DNA of 64,000 bases from Caldifarciminota bacterium (GCA_027003075.1 JALWYV010000040.1:56331-120330), one strand, 5' to 3'; shown: positions 8,347 to 16,624, counted from the stretch's first letter. The notes: generated by a model not told the origin, from the letters alone. A program made the numbers and translations.

Positions 8347-11300
8347 CTACCGGACTACGGAGAACCACATCTCCACCTTCTGATCCCGCGCCCGTATCCT
8401 GAGCAGGTAGAGTCCGGGTGGTAAGTTGGGGAGGTTTATGACGTGGGTTCTGAAGCCCTCAAACATGCGGGAGGTTGAGAACACCTTCCTCGCCTTCAGG
8501 TCAAACACCTCCACCGTGGCCAGCGCATCGTCGCCGAGGACGAACCGCACCTTCGCCTGGCCCCTCGCCGGGTTGGGATAGACCACTACGTTTTCCCTGC
8601 TGAGGAACGGGACCCGCAGAACGTAGAACCTGGACTCGGGTGAGGTGCCGGAGTCGTAGGCGTTGTACCCCCTGATAACGACCGTGTGAACGCCCTCCTT
8701 CTCCGTATACAGCTTGACGGCAACGGTCTCCTCCACCTCGTCGTAGGCTCCGTCAATGGGAAGCATACTCAGGTTAACATCTCCGTCCAGTATTATCTCA
8801 GCCCCCGTTATGGGGTAGGTGGATAGGACGACCCCCACGACCTCAACGCTGTCTCCGGAACCTACGTAGACCGTATCCGGTGAGACAGACAGTATTCTGA
8901 CGGAAACCGAAGCGTTGGATATTATCCGGAAGGAGAAGCTGTCGGGTAGCATCAGGTTTCCGGAGAGGTCAGCGAAGGAGTCCACCTTTACCCTCACCGT
9001 ACTATCGTAGGGGAAGGGCGATGAGGGGTTTAGGCGGAGGATGCTCAGGCTCTCCCACACGTGAGAGTAGGCGTAGGTCGTTGAGCCAACGCTTATACGG
9101 ACGCTCCCGAAGGTACTCGTATCCATGTCCTCGGAGAATACCAGTCTTACGTCCGTGTTGGGTGAGACTCCCGCGTCACCGTCGGAAGGTTCGGTGAGGA
9201 GGAGGTAAGGGGGAACGGTATCGTTGAAGGCCACCCAGACGCTGTCGTACCCCACGTTGTTGCTGCGGTCGTAGGCGAAGGCCTTGAGGAGATATACGCC
9301 GGTAGGTACGCCGGGCATGGTGAAGCATGAAGTATCAGGATCCCCATAAAGGGAACCGTTGCAGTTGGTGGGCTTGCTGTAGGTCCGATCCAGAAGTACC
9401 CAGTCCACCCTCTGGATACCTCCGGGGTCGCTCACATGGGCTCTTACGATGTCACCAGCGTTGTATAGGGCTATGGTGTCGTTTGCGGGAGATATGATGT
9501 AAACTGTCGGGGGTGTGTTGTCCTGACCGCTTCCCACCGTGAAGGTTACGGTCTTCGGAACCAGCCTCCTCCCATCCTCGTCCAATATTCCGTCCGTGAA
9601 CTCAACGCTCACCTCTTCGCCGGCCGTGAAGTCGGGGTACGGATCAAGGGTACAGTAGTCGGGTGTGGGGCAACTGTAAAAGTAGCCGTGGGAACCCGAT
9701 ATGCTTCCCGTTATAACGATGTTCCCGGATATGGTGGTCGTATCCATGTCCCTGGAGAACTGGACTCCGACGTTCGTATTGGTGGGAACTCCGATCGCTC
9801 CGCTATCGGGTACGGTGAACACGACCACGGGCCTGAGGGTATCAACCTCCTGTGTCCTGAAGGTTATAACCTTAGGGGTCAGGGATACGGTACCGCTCCG
9901 GTCATTTATATCACTGGTAAACTCAACGGTCACGATCTCGGACGGACGGAACAGGGGAGAAGGATCAAGGACGCAGAATAGGTTGGTGGGACAGGTCACG
10001 GAGAAAGAGTAATATCGTACGGACGACCCGTCCCACCCGCGGATGCTCACCGAACTACCGTTAACGGTTGAAGTATCCACCTCATCCGAGAACCACACGC
10101 CGATGTTGGCGTTGAGGGGTACGTCTATCTCGCCGCTATCGGGGGAAGTCAGGACGACAAAAAGGGAGCCGGGAGGTGGAGGTGCAGCCGTGCGAAAGGA
10201 GAAGGTGTACGGTACCAGACCGTTCCCCGCCGTGTCCGTGATCCCGTCGCTTAAATGTACCGTTACAAGGGTGTCGCTCGGAAAGGGGGAGTGGTTTATT
10301 ACGCAGGTGTCCGGGGCGGTGCAGGAGGTGGTGAAGGACACTGTGGGCGTTATTGAGACGGTGGAGGTATTAAAGGTGAGAGGATCCACAGGTTCGCTGA
10401 AGGCTATCCATACGGTGGCCGTCTCCGGTATACCCGTGGCACCGTCCGGAGGGTAAGTGTTGTTGACGGTAGGGGAGATGGTGTCAGACACGACGACGGA
10501 CGTGGAACAGGGGACGGATACAGACGGAGAGGACATGGGGGTGAGTGGATAGAATACGCTGGAGTACGTTGACATCCACGGAGAAATCATTATGGAGGTG
10601 CTGGATTCGGAAACGGAGAGATTTTGAGTATCTACAGGGACGTACGATGTGTCACACGGGCCGAAATTCGCCGTCTGTTTCAGAAACACGGTCGTTGACC
10701 CTGCAACCCCCTCTCCAAGGAGGATAAAATCGGAGTACGTGTAGGAGACTCCGGATAGTATACGGGAGGAGGTAAAGGCATAAGACGAAAGTACGTTCCC
10801 GGACGTATCCATAACCACAGCTCCCCCGTGGGTTAAAGGAGCCGAGAGGGATCCGAAGATGACGAACCTGCCGTCGCCAAAGGAAACGACACCGCGGACG
10901 TAGTGATGGGATGCCGGTGAGGAAGATGGGTAGAGCATTACCGTACGTATGTGATTTCCATCCGGAGCGAGCAGAGTATAAGCCCATCGGGTATAGGAGG
11001 CACTATCTACGGTGTAGGCTACCAGTATTTTCCCGTCGGGTAAGACGTCAAGGTATACGTCCCGCTGGGAAATCCCAAAGGGAGAAGGTAATTCTATCCT
11101 TTTAACCCACGATACGCTTGTCAGGTCAACGTTCACGCTCGCAACGTACAGTCTATCGCTCTCTTCAACCATAGCAAGGGCAATTGCTCCGGAGGATATG
11201 AGTTCCATATCTCCGAAACCGTACCCATCGTCCGGCATTATTCCATCCAGATCCGATGTACGTACAACGTTGCCGCCAGCCGTAAGAACGATCCTGTAAA

Positions 11301-11685
11301 AGTTAGTGGACATGGAAGGGACAAACAACAGAACGAAAGCCGTATCCCCATTCAGGGGCAATATGGAGACCACGGTATCGTTTCCGAAGTTGACCCCCAC
11401 TACGCTGTCAGGCCAGAATATGCTGAAGGCCTTAGTCCCGGTGTTGCCCCACAGGGACGAAGAGAGGGATTTAAGTCTGCGTACCTTATCCGCACCTGTG
11501 GGAAGTTCTGAAACCTCCCTTACATCACCTGCACTATCAACGGCCATAAGGATGGGGATGCTGTCCGATACCAGAGAGTATATGAACCCTCCCTCATAAC
11601 CGGCGGCGTCAAGTACACCCCCTATCGTATATGCAAACCGGTACTCCTTCGTAAAGTAAGACGAAGATAGAAGAAAAACCAACAT
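8347..11685 (-). CDS. Large secreted Ig-like (Big_5) protein with type IX sorting tail
   Basis: This 1112-residue cargo protein begins with a beta-rich domain (about 1-400), possibly a propeller. Four Big_5-type Ig domains follow, with start motifs TYPPDGATGIPETATVWIAF, LTSPDSGEIDVPLNANIGVW, FTVPDSGAIGVPTNTNVGVQ and LTEPSDGDAGVSPNTDVRLV. The final 88 residues are a Por sorting domain with VVYPNPARG and the ending WFSVVR, which resembles the WFGVIR of the paralogue at 1209-3665. The ATG is preceded by AAGGAGGATTGAG, so the start is firm and the export signal is only about 10 residues (MLVFLLSSSYF). The barrel gene ends one base upstream. Surface or extracellular location is expected; the ligand is unknown. 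Confidence 0.75.
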   Translation of the reverse strand: MLVFLLSSSYFTKEYRFAYTIGGVLDAAGYEGGFIYSLVSDSIPILMAVDSAGDVREVSELPTGADKVRRLKSLSSSLWGNTGTKAFSIFWPDSVVGVNFGNDTVVSILPLNGDTAFVLLFVPSMSTNFYRIVLTAGGNVVRTSDLDGIMPDDGYGFGDMELISSGAIALAMVEESDRLYVASVNVDLTSVSWVKRIELPSPFGISQRDVYLDVLPDGKILVAYTVDSASYTRWAYTLLAPDGNHIRTVMLYPSSSPASHHYVRGVVSFGDGRFVIFGSLSAPLTHGGAVVMDTSGNVLSSYAFTSSRILSGVSYTYSDFILLGEGVAGSTTVFLKQTANFGPCDTSYVPVDTQNLSVSESSTSIMISPWMSTYSSVFYPLTPMSSPSVSVPCSTSVVVSDTISPTVNNTYPPDGATGIPETATVWIAFSEPVDPLTFNTSTVSITPTVSFTTSCTAPDTCVINHSPFPSDTLVTVHLSDGITDTAGNGLVPYTFSFRTAAPPPPGSLFVVLTSPDSGEIDVPLNANIGVWFSDEVDTSTVNGSSVSIRGWDGSSVRYYSFSVTCPTNLFCVLDPSPLFRPSEIVTVEFTSDINDRSGTVSLTPKVITFRTQEVDTLRPVVVFTVPDSGAIGVPTNTNVGVQFSRDMDTTTISGNIVITGSISGSHGYFYSCPTPDYCTLDPYPDFTAGEEVSVEFTDGILDEDGRRLVPKTVTFTVGSGQDNTPPTVYIISPANDTIALYNAGDIVRAHVSDPGGIQRVDWVLLDRTYSKPTNCNGSLYGDPDTSCFTMPGVPTGVYLLKAFAYDRSNNVGYDSVWVAFNDTVPPYLLLTEPSDGDAGVSPNTDVRLVFSEDMDTSTFGSVRISVGSTTYAYSHVWESLSILRLNPSSPFPYDSTVRVKVDSFADLSGNLMLPDSFSFRIISNASVSVRILSVSPDTVYVGSGDSVEVVGVVLSTYPITGAEIILDGDVNLSMLPIDGAYDEVEETVAVKLYTEKEGVHTVVIRGYNAYDSGTSPESRFYVLRVPFLSRENVVVYPNPARGQAKVRFVLGDDALATVEVFDLKARKVFSTSRMFEGFRTHVINLPNLPPGLYLLRIRARDQKVEMWFSVVR

Positions 11686-11686
11686 C

Positions 11687-13288
11687 TCAATCCTCCTTCA
11701 GGGCTGCCTTAAGCCTGAAGTACACGTTCCTGTAGCGCTCGTTCTTCGGATCAAGGAGGTGGGCTTCCTTGATATGGGCAAAGGCACCGACTATGTCCCC
11801 CTTCTGGTAAAGTTCAAGGGCCTTGATGTAGTGCAGATGGGCGCTCTTTTTCATCTTACCCTCAACGTAGGAGAGGAGGGCCGTGGCCTCAGTAAGAGGG
11901 TAGATCTTCAGGGACTTCTCAAGGTAATACTTGGCCCTCGCCCAGTCCTCCTTCTTTATGTAACCTCTGGCCATCTCAACGTACCTCTGGGCCGCACTCC
12001 TGAGCCTGTTCATGAGCCGGATCTTTTCCGCATCAGTTGGCAGGGTATTCAGGATCCGGGCGGCCTCAACGTATCGGCCCTTTTCCACGAGCTTCTTCGC
12101 CCTCTCCATCTTGTTCTCGGTGTACTTCTTCTCGGCCTTTTTCTTGATCTTTTCCGCATTCTTTCGGGCCTCAACGATTCTCTTAACCTTCCTGTAGAGC
12201 TTTAACACCTCCGGATCGTCTGGAAACTCCTCAAGGAGGAGCAGGGTACTGGCCAGAGCCTCCGAATACAGGCCGTTTTTAAGCAGTATATTTACCCTTC
12301 GGATTCCGGACAGCTTCCTTTTCTCCACCACCCTCTCCTTCAGGGCGATTATCTTCCTTTGAACGTCCAGCGTGGTATCAAAGGCGTAGGCTATCTCAAG
12401 TTTCTGAAGTGCTATGTTAGGGTCGTCCTCCTCCTCCGCCTGCTTCACAAGGTTGCGGGCGTACGTTCTGGCCTGCATCTCCAGTTTCTCTATCTTCCCC
12501 TTGAGCCTCCTTATTTCCTTCTCCTGCGAGGCGATCTTCTTCTCGTGTTCGGTCAGTTTCCTCTCATGCTCCTTTATTTTCTCCTCTAATGCTCTCTGCT
12601 TACCCCACGAGATGTTAAAACCTATGCGGTGGGTGGAGTACCCTATCCAGTAGTAGGTGTAATCGTAAGCGAAGGTGAAGGGCCCCACATCTAAGGACAT
12701 ACCCACGAGGGCGTTTTTTAGGGATGGGGAGACCCGCATACTCAGTAGGGAGAAGTTTCCGGAAAAGATAAACCCTCCGTCTATATCCCTGTCTCCGAAG
12801 AGCCTGAGGAAGGGGCCGAACTGGAAGTTGTTGTTCCGGGACAGGCCGCGGATGTAGAGTTCCGGTGTGGGGAGGACTCTACCGTACCCGATGTTCTGGA
12901 GGAGTATCAGGACGTTCCCACCTTTGAGGTTCCCTATCACGGCGGCGTTGAGGGTGAGGGCGTAGTCAATGTATTTGTATATCCGTGAAGTCAGCACACC
13001 GGGACCCACGCCGAAGGACCAGCCCTCTGCTCTTAGTGGAGCGTTCATGAATATCAGGTTGGCCCCGGTAAAAACGGCGTCGTAATCGCCCACCACGTTC
13101 CCGTTCTCGTCGGTACGCTGTATCCCCGTCAGGTATCCGGCTTTCAGAGTCCCGATGAGTCTGTCGGTTGTAAAGGTTATCTCCTCCTGTCTGAAGCCAA
13201 CAAAGTACTCCCTGTGGTAGATGCCCACACTCCTCGGATGAAGAGCGTACTCCGCACCGTTTCCGAGATACCAGAAAACGAATCCCAT
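11687..13288 (-). CDS. PorV/PorQ-like barrel with coiled coil and TPR extension (second copy)
   Basis: The 533 residues are a full-length paralogue of the 3677-5281 protein. The N-terminus is nearly the same (MGFVFWYLGNG against MGFSFWYLGSG), HREYF.G.RQEEITF.TDR is shared, and the last barrel strand (YSTHRIGFN) matches. A coiled coil about 240-275 and TPR helices follow, ending ALELYQKGDIVGAFAHIKEA. It is expressed with the cargo gene 8347-11685. As for the first copy, I infer a cargo-binding shuttle of the type IX system with a periplasmic TPR arm. The alternative is a structural outer-membrane/peptidoglycan linker. Confidence 0.75.
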   Translation of the reverse strand: MGFVFWYLGNGAEYALHPRSVGIYHREYFVGFRQEEITFTTDRLIGTLKAGYLTGIQRTDENGNVVGDYDAVFTGANLIFMNAPLRAEGWSFGVGPGVLTSRIYKYIDYALTLNAAVIGNLKGGNVLILLQNIGYGRVLPTPELYIRGLSRNNNFQFGPFLRLFGDRDIDGGFIFSGNFSLLSMRVSPSLKNALVGMSLDVGPFTFAYDYTYYWIGYSTHRIGFNISWGKQRALEEKIKEHERKLTEHEKKIASQEKEIRRLKGKIEKLEMQARTYARNLVKQAEEEDDPNIALQKLEIAYAFDTTLDVQRKIIALKERVVEKRKLSGIRRVNILLKNGLYSEALASTLLLLEEFPDDPEVLKLYRKVKRIVEARKNAEKIKKKAEKKYTENKMERAKKLVEKGRYVEAARILNTLPTDAEKIRLMNRLRSAAQRYVEMARGYIKKEDWARAKYYLEKSLKIYPLTEATALLSYVEGKMKKSAHLHYIKALELYQKGDIVGAFAHIKEAHLLDPKNERYRNVYFRLKAALKED

Positions 13289-13300
13289 ACTAACGCCTTT

Positions 13301-13306
13301 ATTTTA
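13301..13306 (-). promoter_or_regulatory. -10 box of the second barrel/cargo operon
   Basis: TATAAAAT lies 12 nt before the ATG at 13288, the same position as in the paralogous operon. Confidence 0.5.
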
Positions 13307-13365
13307 TAGCCGCCTTTATACGAAATGCAAGAGCGTTATACCGGCGGTGATGAACGTGGGCAGAT

Positions 13366-14532
13366 CTAAATCAGCGTACCGGACATGAAACTCACGGCAG
13401 ACCCCGTCTCCTCCTCGTAGGATATGCCGTACTTAAGTACGTCTCCCTTCTCACCCTCCACAGCCCTCATGAGGGCGTAGGTCGCCCCGAAGGCGTCTAT
13501 GTTGGTAGGGTTGCCGAACTCCTCGTATAGCGCCTTAAGAGATTCGGGGACACCCGTTGAGAATGCCGCCATGAACTCGCCGTCGTGGTACCTCATCCTC
13601 TCCTCGTCAAAGTGTTCGTCCCCGAACCTCGGCCCCGAATGGGACAGGTCAACCGCGGCAACCGGCATGAACGGACGGTCCCCAACGGCCTCACGCAGGT
13701 GGGCCACGACCTCGTCTATCGCCCCGGCACCTTCGCCGAGGTCTGAGACTATCAGGGGTACGACCTCAACGTCCTTCTCCGGGAAGAGGGCCTTTATAAA
13801 GACGGCGGGGAACTCTATGGAATGTTCGCGGGCGAAGGCGAGGGGGTCGGAAACGAGATCAAAGCCCGTGGAGGATATAACCTTATCCACTATATCCCTT
13901 GCCACCCTCATCTTCCCCATGGGAGTGTCCAGGTCCATGGGCAGGATCTGGACGGGGTGGCTTATGGGGGAGTGGGCTACGCCGAAGATGACGTAGAGGT
14001 CGGAGGGGTTGCGGTACACGGCCCTCAGACCCCCAAGGTATACTTCCCAACCCCTGCGGGGATCAATGTGGGGTACGAGTACCCCCCTCGCCTCAGGTAC
14101 CCCCTCGTTCCTCTCCCTCTTACGGGCGGGAGAGACCATGGATTTGAGGGAGACAGGATCCGCGGGGTAGGACGTGCCGGCCATTACGTACGGCCTGACC
14201 TTGCCGGCGAGGAACTTTTTCCCCATCTCCCGGTAAACCTTCCTGAACCTGTCGTTGTCCAGAAGGTACCACCTGTCCAGCTTCTCAATCAGGGCGATCA
14301 CCTCCGTGGAGGTTATAAGATTCCCCGTCAACCTTACGTACTCCTCGGTGATCTCCCTCACGGTTCTCCTACCGTCCATGAGGCCAACTACTATGGCCGC
14401 CGCTGGCGACAGAGAAACGGGGTGCGGCGTTATTCCAAAGGGATCCATAAGTATAAGATGCCCATCGTAGACGTTGGTCTGAAGCGGACGGAGTTTGGGT
14501 CTCCAGTTGAGTTTCCTTTCCTGTTCTCTCAC
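13366..14532 (-). CDS. MEMO-family protein (AmmeMemoRadiSam system protein B) with N-terminal PqqD-like domain
   Basis: Residues about 125-388 are a MEMO domain (dioxygenase-like fold). HIDPRRGWEVYLGGL, GVAHSPISHPVQILPMDLDTPMG, REHSIEFPAVFI and AAVDLSHSGPRFGD supply the expected His residues. Residues about 20-110 look like a PqqD-type peptide-binding domain (LSPAAAIVVGLMDGRRTVRE). MEMO usually travels with AMMECR1 and a radical SAM protein in a modification system of unknown product; neither partner is nearby. The GTG start lies 7 nt after a TAAAAT box. The family assignment is firm, the function is not. Confidence 0.85.
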   Translation of the reverse strand: MREQERKLNWRPKLRPLQTNVYDGHLILMDPFGITPHPVSLSPAAAIVVGLMDGRRTVREITEEYVRLTGNLITSTEVIALIEKLDRWYLLDNDRFRKVYREMGKKFLAGKVRPYVMAGTSYPADPVSLKSMVSPARKRERNEGVPEARGVLVPHIDPRRGWEVYLGGLRAVYRNPSDLYVIFGVAHSPISHPVQILPMDLDTPMGKMRVARDIVDKVISSTGFDLVSDPLAFAREHSIEFPAVFIKALFPEKDVEVVPLIVSDLGEGAGAIDEVVAHLREAVGDRPFMPVAAVDLSHSGPRFGDEHFDEERMRYHDGEFMAAFSTGVPESLKALYEEFGNPTNIDAFGATYALMRAVEGEKGDVLKYGISYEEETGSAVSFMSGTLI

Positions 14533-14539
14533 GGGGGCA

Positions 14540-14545
14540 ATTTTA
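14540..14545 (-). promoter_or_regulatory. -10 box of the MEMO gene
   Basis: TAAAAT lies 7 nt before the GTG at 14532, which supports a leaderless GTG start. Confidence 0.5.
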
Positions 14546-14566
14546 CGTCCGAAACGTGTTCCCTGA

Positions 14567-15274
14567 CTACTCTCCGCACCTTTCCCTGAGCCGGAGGTAT
14601 ATCTCCCTCATACCCACGGTGGCCTTTTCCCTCAAAACCTCGTCAACTATGGAGGATATGGGAGTTTCTTCGGGGTTTATCTCTACGACGTAGGCGTCGT
14701 TCTCCTTTGCGACGTAGGGGAGCTGGGCGGCAGGATAGACCAGACCGGACGTACCAACAACCACGAAAATATCCGCTGTCCTGCTCAGATCCCACGCCCT
14801 CTCCAGGGCGTCCATGGGCAACGGTTCCCCAAACCACACGACGTCAGGCCTCAGCATACCTCCACATTCCTTACACTTCGGCGGATACTCCGGGAGAGGC
14901 GTCGTATATTCGTAGTAAACGGATCCACAGTCCAGACATCTAACCCTCCAGATGTTCCCGTGGAGTTCAATCACGTTCTTGCTTCCGGCTCTGCGATGGA
15001 GACCGTCAACGTTCTGGGTTATGACCCACACGTCCCCGCATTCCTCCTCAAGTCTGGCCATGAGTCTGTGGGCGTCGTTGGGCTGTGCCTTCGCCACGGC
15101 CTGTCGCCGCATATCGTACCACTCCCACACCTTCTTCGGGTTGCGGAAAAAACCTTCCGGTGTGGCCAGTTCCTCCACTTTGAACTTCTCCCACAGTCCC
15201 CCCTTGCCTCTAAAGGTCGGGATTCCACTCTCGGCCGACACCCCAGCCCCGGTGAAGAAAACTATCCTCGCCAT
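14567..15274 (-). CDS. cobB: NAD-dependent protein deacylase (sirtuin)
   Basis: The 235-residue Sir2 enzyme removes acyl groups from lysine using NAD. It shows GAGVSAESGIPTFRG near the N-terminus, TQNVDGLH, the catalytic His in ELHGN, and four zinc Cys in CLDC and CKEC. The stretch WEWYDMRR places a Tyr and Arg where class III sirtuins (SIRT5, CobB) have them to bind succinyl groups, so desuccinylase activity is likely (inference). The start is ATG 15274, seven bases after a TAAAAT box. An upstream ATG at 15307 lies before that box and is unlikely. Confidence 0.92.
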   Translation of the reverse strand: MARIVFFTGAGVSAESGIPTFRGKGGLWEKFKVEELATPEGFFRNPKKVWEWYDMRRQAVAKAQPNDAHRLMARLEEECGDVWVITQNVDGLHRRAGSKNVIELHGNIWRVRCLDCGSVYYEYTTPLPEYPPKCKECGGMLRPDVVWFGEPLPMDALERAWDLSRTADIFVVVGTSGLVYPAAQLPYVAKENDAYVVEINPEETPISSIVDEVLREKATVGMREIYLRLRERCGE

Positions 15275-15281
15275 AGACGGT

Positions 15282-15287
15282 ATTTTA
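15282..15287 (-). promoter_or_regulatory. -10 box of the sirtuin gene
   Basis: TAAAAT lies 7 nt before ATG 15274 and decides the start. Confidence 0.55.
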
Positions 15288-15790
15288 GGTTTGATAGGTT
15301 GAATCACTTCCCTACGGTAGGGGGATCAGGGAGAGCATATAGGTTTCGGGATACGGCGGATCAGGGTTTGGACGACCCTCAGGAGTGGGGAATCAATGGA
15401 CGGGTGGTATTGCGTTGATAGAAGGATGTTAATCCACTGGAGGCACAAACCTTATCCGTCTCAGACTCCTCTGTATCTTGGAAGATTCTCAGGCCTTTTA
15501 CCAGCAAAAAACGTTTCCATTCTGTCACTTGTATCATCCCATTCACTGAATACCGGACGGGTTTGAAAAGGCCCTTGAATCTATAGAGGGGGTTTCAGGT
15601 GTCGGGGTCGTATCTGTGATAAGGGTGGAATAAGTTTACCCCTACTTTCCTGCCGAATAGCAGTTTCCCTCACATCCGAATTTACCCTCTCCGGGCAAAT
15701 TTCCGCTCGCTGGTTCAGTTTAGCGGAACGATTATTGAGCATAATGCTTTTCCACATGGGACACTATGTGGCTGTGAGTGATGAACCTCG
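15288..15790. other. Intergenic stretch without a visible gene
   Basis: About 500 bases between the sirtuin promoter and the CRISPR leader region contain no reading frame with protein-like composition on either strand and no RNA gene that I recognise. A small hairpin (CCACAT 15752-15757 with ATGTGG 15766-15771) is the only structure seen. It may be decayed sequence. Confidence 0.4.
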
Positions 15791-15800
15791 TTGCAAACTG

Positions 15801-15817
15801 CTTTGTATCACAAAGTA
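15801..15817. promoter_or_regulatory. Operator-like dyad CTTTG-N5-CAAAG
   Basis: CTTTGTATCACAAAGTA is a near-perfect inverted repeat. It matches 15 of 17 bases of the dyad at 63137-63153, which overlaps the promoter of the CPBP operon. The same regulator may bind both. Confidence 0.4.
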
Positions 15818-15858
15818 ACTTCGCAAACCTCCGGAAAATTTTAACTTACGTGGGGTGC

Positions 15859-15874
15859 TTGAACGACCGTTCAA
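15859..15874. promoter_or_regulatory. LexA-like palindrome (GAAC-N4-GTTC)
   Basis: TTGAACGACCGTTCAA contains GAAC-N4-GTTC, the spacing of the LexA box of Gram-positive bacteria. It lies about 190 bp before the first CRISPR repeat. No lexA gene is in the window, so the assignment is tentative. Confidence 0.35.
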
Positions 15875-15953
15875 ACGTATTAAAAGGTCGTTTTCTCAAT
15901 AACCACGGGCATCTACACCCTCTTCGCAAACCCCCCGGCATTTCTGCAGGATT

Positions 15954-15971
15954 GGAGGTTTGCGAACCTCC
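15954..15971. promoter_or_regulatory. Hairpin/dyad in the CRISPR leader
   Basis: GGAGGTT-TGCG-AACCTCC is a perfect 7-bp stem with a 4-base loop. Related copies of its half (TTCGCAAACCTCC and TTCGCAAACCCCC) lie at 15820-15832 and 15923-15935. It ends 20 bp before the TATAAT that should drive the array. Confidence 0.4.
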
Positions 15972-15990
15972 ACCTTCATTTTCCCGCCCT

Positions 15991-15996
15991 TATAAT
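15991..15996 (+). promoter_or_regulatory. -10 box of the CRISPR array
   Basis: A perfect TATAAT ends 51 bp before the first repeat and points into the array. With the repeats ending ATTGAAAC, this marks the left side as the leader. Confidence 0.5.
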
Positions 15997-16047
15997 ACCC
16001 GGTAGTTCCGCATGACAATTGAGAATTTAGCGAGGGATGAGAGATGG

Positions 16048-16281
16048 GTTTTCAGCCTACCTATAAGGGATTGAAACTAATATCCACCTATGATGATGGA
16101 AAACAGCATCAGCAAGTTTTCAGCCTACCTATAAGGGATTGAAACATTTTGAGTTCAATACCTCGGTGGATTACATTCGGTTTAGTTTTCAGCCTACCTA
16201 TAAGGGATTGAAACGCGACTACGTAGAGTTTAGGGCTGGTAATCTAACTGTGTTTTCAGCCTACCTATAAGGGATTGAAAC
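16048..16281 (+). CRISPR. CRISPR array, four intact repeats
   Basis: Four identical 30-bp repeats (16048-16077, 16116-16145, 16185-16214, 16252-16281) start GTTTTCAG and end GGGATTGAAAC. They are separated by unrelated spacers of 38, 39 and 37 bp. Repeat length and the ATTGAAAC end resemble type I-B/III repeats of thermophiles (from memory). A degenerate fifth copy lies at 16556-16585 after a 274-bp interval. No cas gene is in the window, so the array depends on proteins elsewhere or is inactive. Confidence 0.95.
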
Positions 16282-16379
16282 AAGCCTGTATTTGCCTACG
16301 TGCCTGTGCCACAGCCCTAAGACGGCGAATACCAAAGGTGATTTTGAAAAGAAGCGTGAGTTCCTTCATAGTTCGGCCT

Positions 16380-16385
16380 TAAAAT
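16380..16385 (+). promoter_or_regulatory. -10 box of the CRISPR-embedded small gene
   Basis: TAAAAT lies 8 nt before ATG 16394, the same geometry as the other leaderless promoters here. Confidence 0.45.
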
Positions 16386-16393
16386 TAACGTTG

Positions 16394-16540
16394 ATGGAAA
16401 TCTTAGGAGTTTTGATAGCATTCCTTATAATAGGAGCGGTGATTGCGGGGTTTGTAGCAGGTATAGGCCCCATTCTATATCTCCTCTCAGGATTCACTTC
16501 TGAACGCTCTCGTGATTGCGGCAGCAAGAAGTGTAGGTAA
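16394..16540 (+). CDS. Small membrane protein encoded inside the CRISPR array
   Basis: This 48-residue frame lies between the fourth repeat and the degenerate last repeat. Residues about 3-33 form one long hydrophobic segment (MEILGVLIAFLIIGAV...) with several small-x3-small pairs. A short charged tail with two Cys (CGSKKC) follows. The start is supported by a TAAAAT box eight bases upstream. I do not recognise a family. The position suggests either an accessory membrane effector tied to CRISPR function or chance insertion into the array. The frame can be read from a further upstream ATG (16292), but that start has no promoter. Confidence 0.5.
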   Translation: MEILGVLIAFLIIGAVIAGFVAGIGPILYLLSGFTSERSRDCGSKKCR

Positions 16541-16555
16541 GAACTCCGTCCAAAA

Positions 16556-16585
16556 ATTTTCAGCCTACCTATAAGGGATTGAACC
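16556..16585 (+). CRISPR. Degenerate terminal CRISPR repeat
   Basis: This copy matches 28 of 30 repeat bases, with changes at positions 1 and 29 (ends GATTGAACC). Decay of the last repeat is typical of the trailer end. It closes the array 39 bp before metG. Confidence 0.85.
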
Positions 16586-16611
16586 TCCATCAAATAAAAC
16601 ACGTACGACCT

Positions 16612-16617
16612 TACAAT
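16612..16617 (+). promoter_or_regulatory. -10 box of metG
   Basis: TACAAT lies 7 nt before the GTG at 16625, which supports that start over an ATG 12 bp further on. Confidence 0.45.
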
Positions 16618-16624
16618 CTCCGCC

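Noticed and set aside
13822-14589. Long plus-strand frame (255 codons) opposite the MEMO gene
   Set aside because: The minus strand has the full MEMO motifs and a promoter. The plus frame has Gly/Arg/His-rich shadow composition.
15778-16005. Plus-strand open frame of 75 codons in the CRISPR leader
   Set aside because: It runs across three dyads and the hairpin, has no promoter at the right distance, and its composition is unlike protein of this genome.
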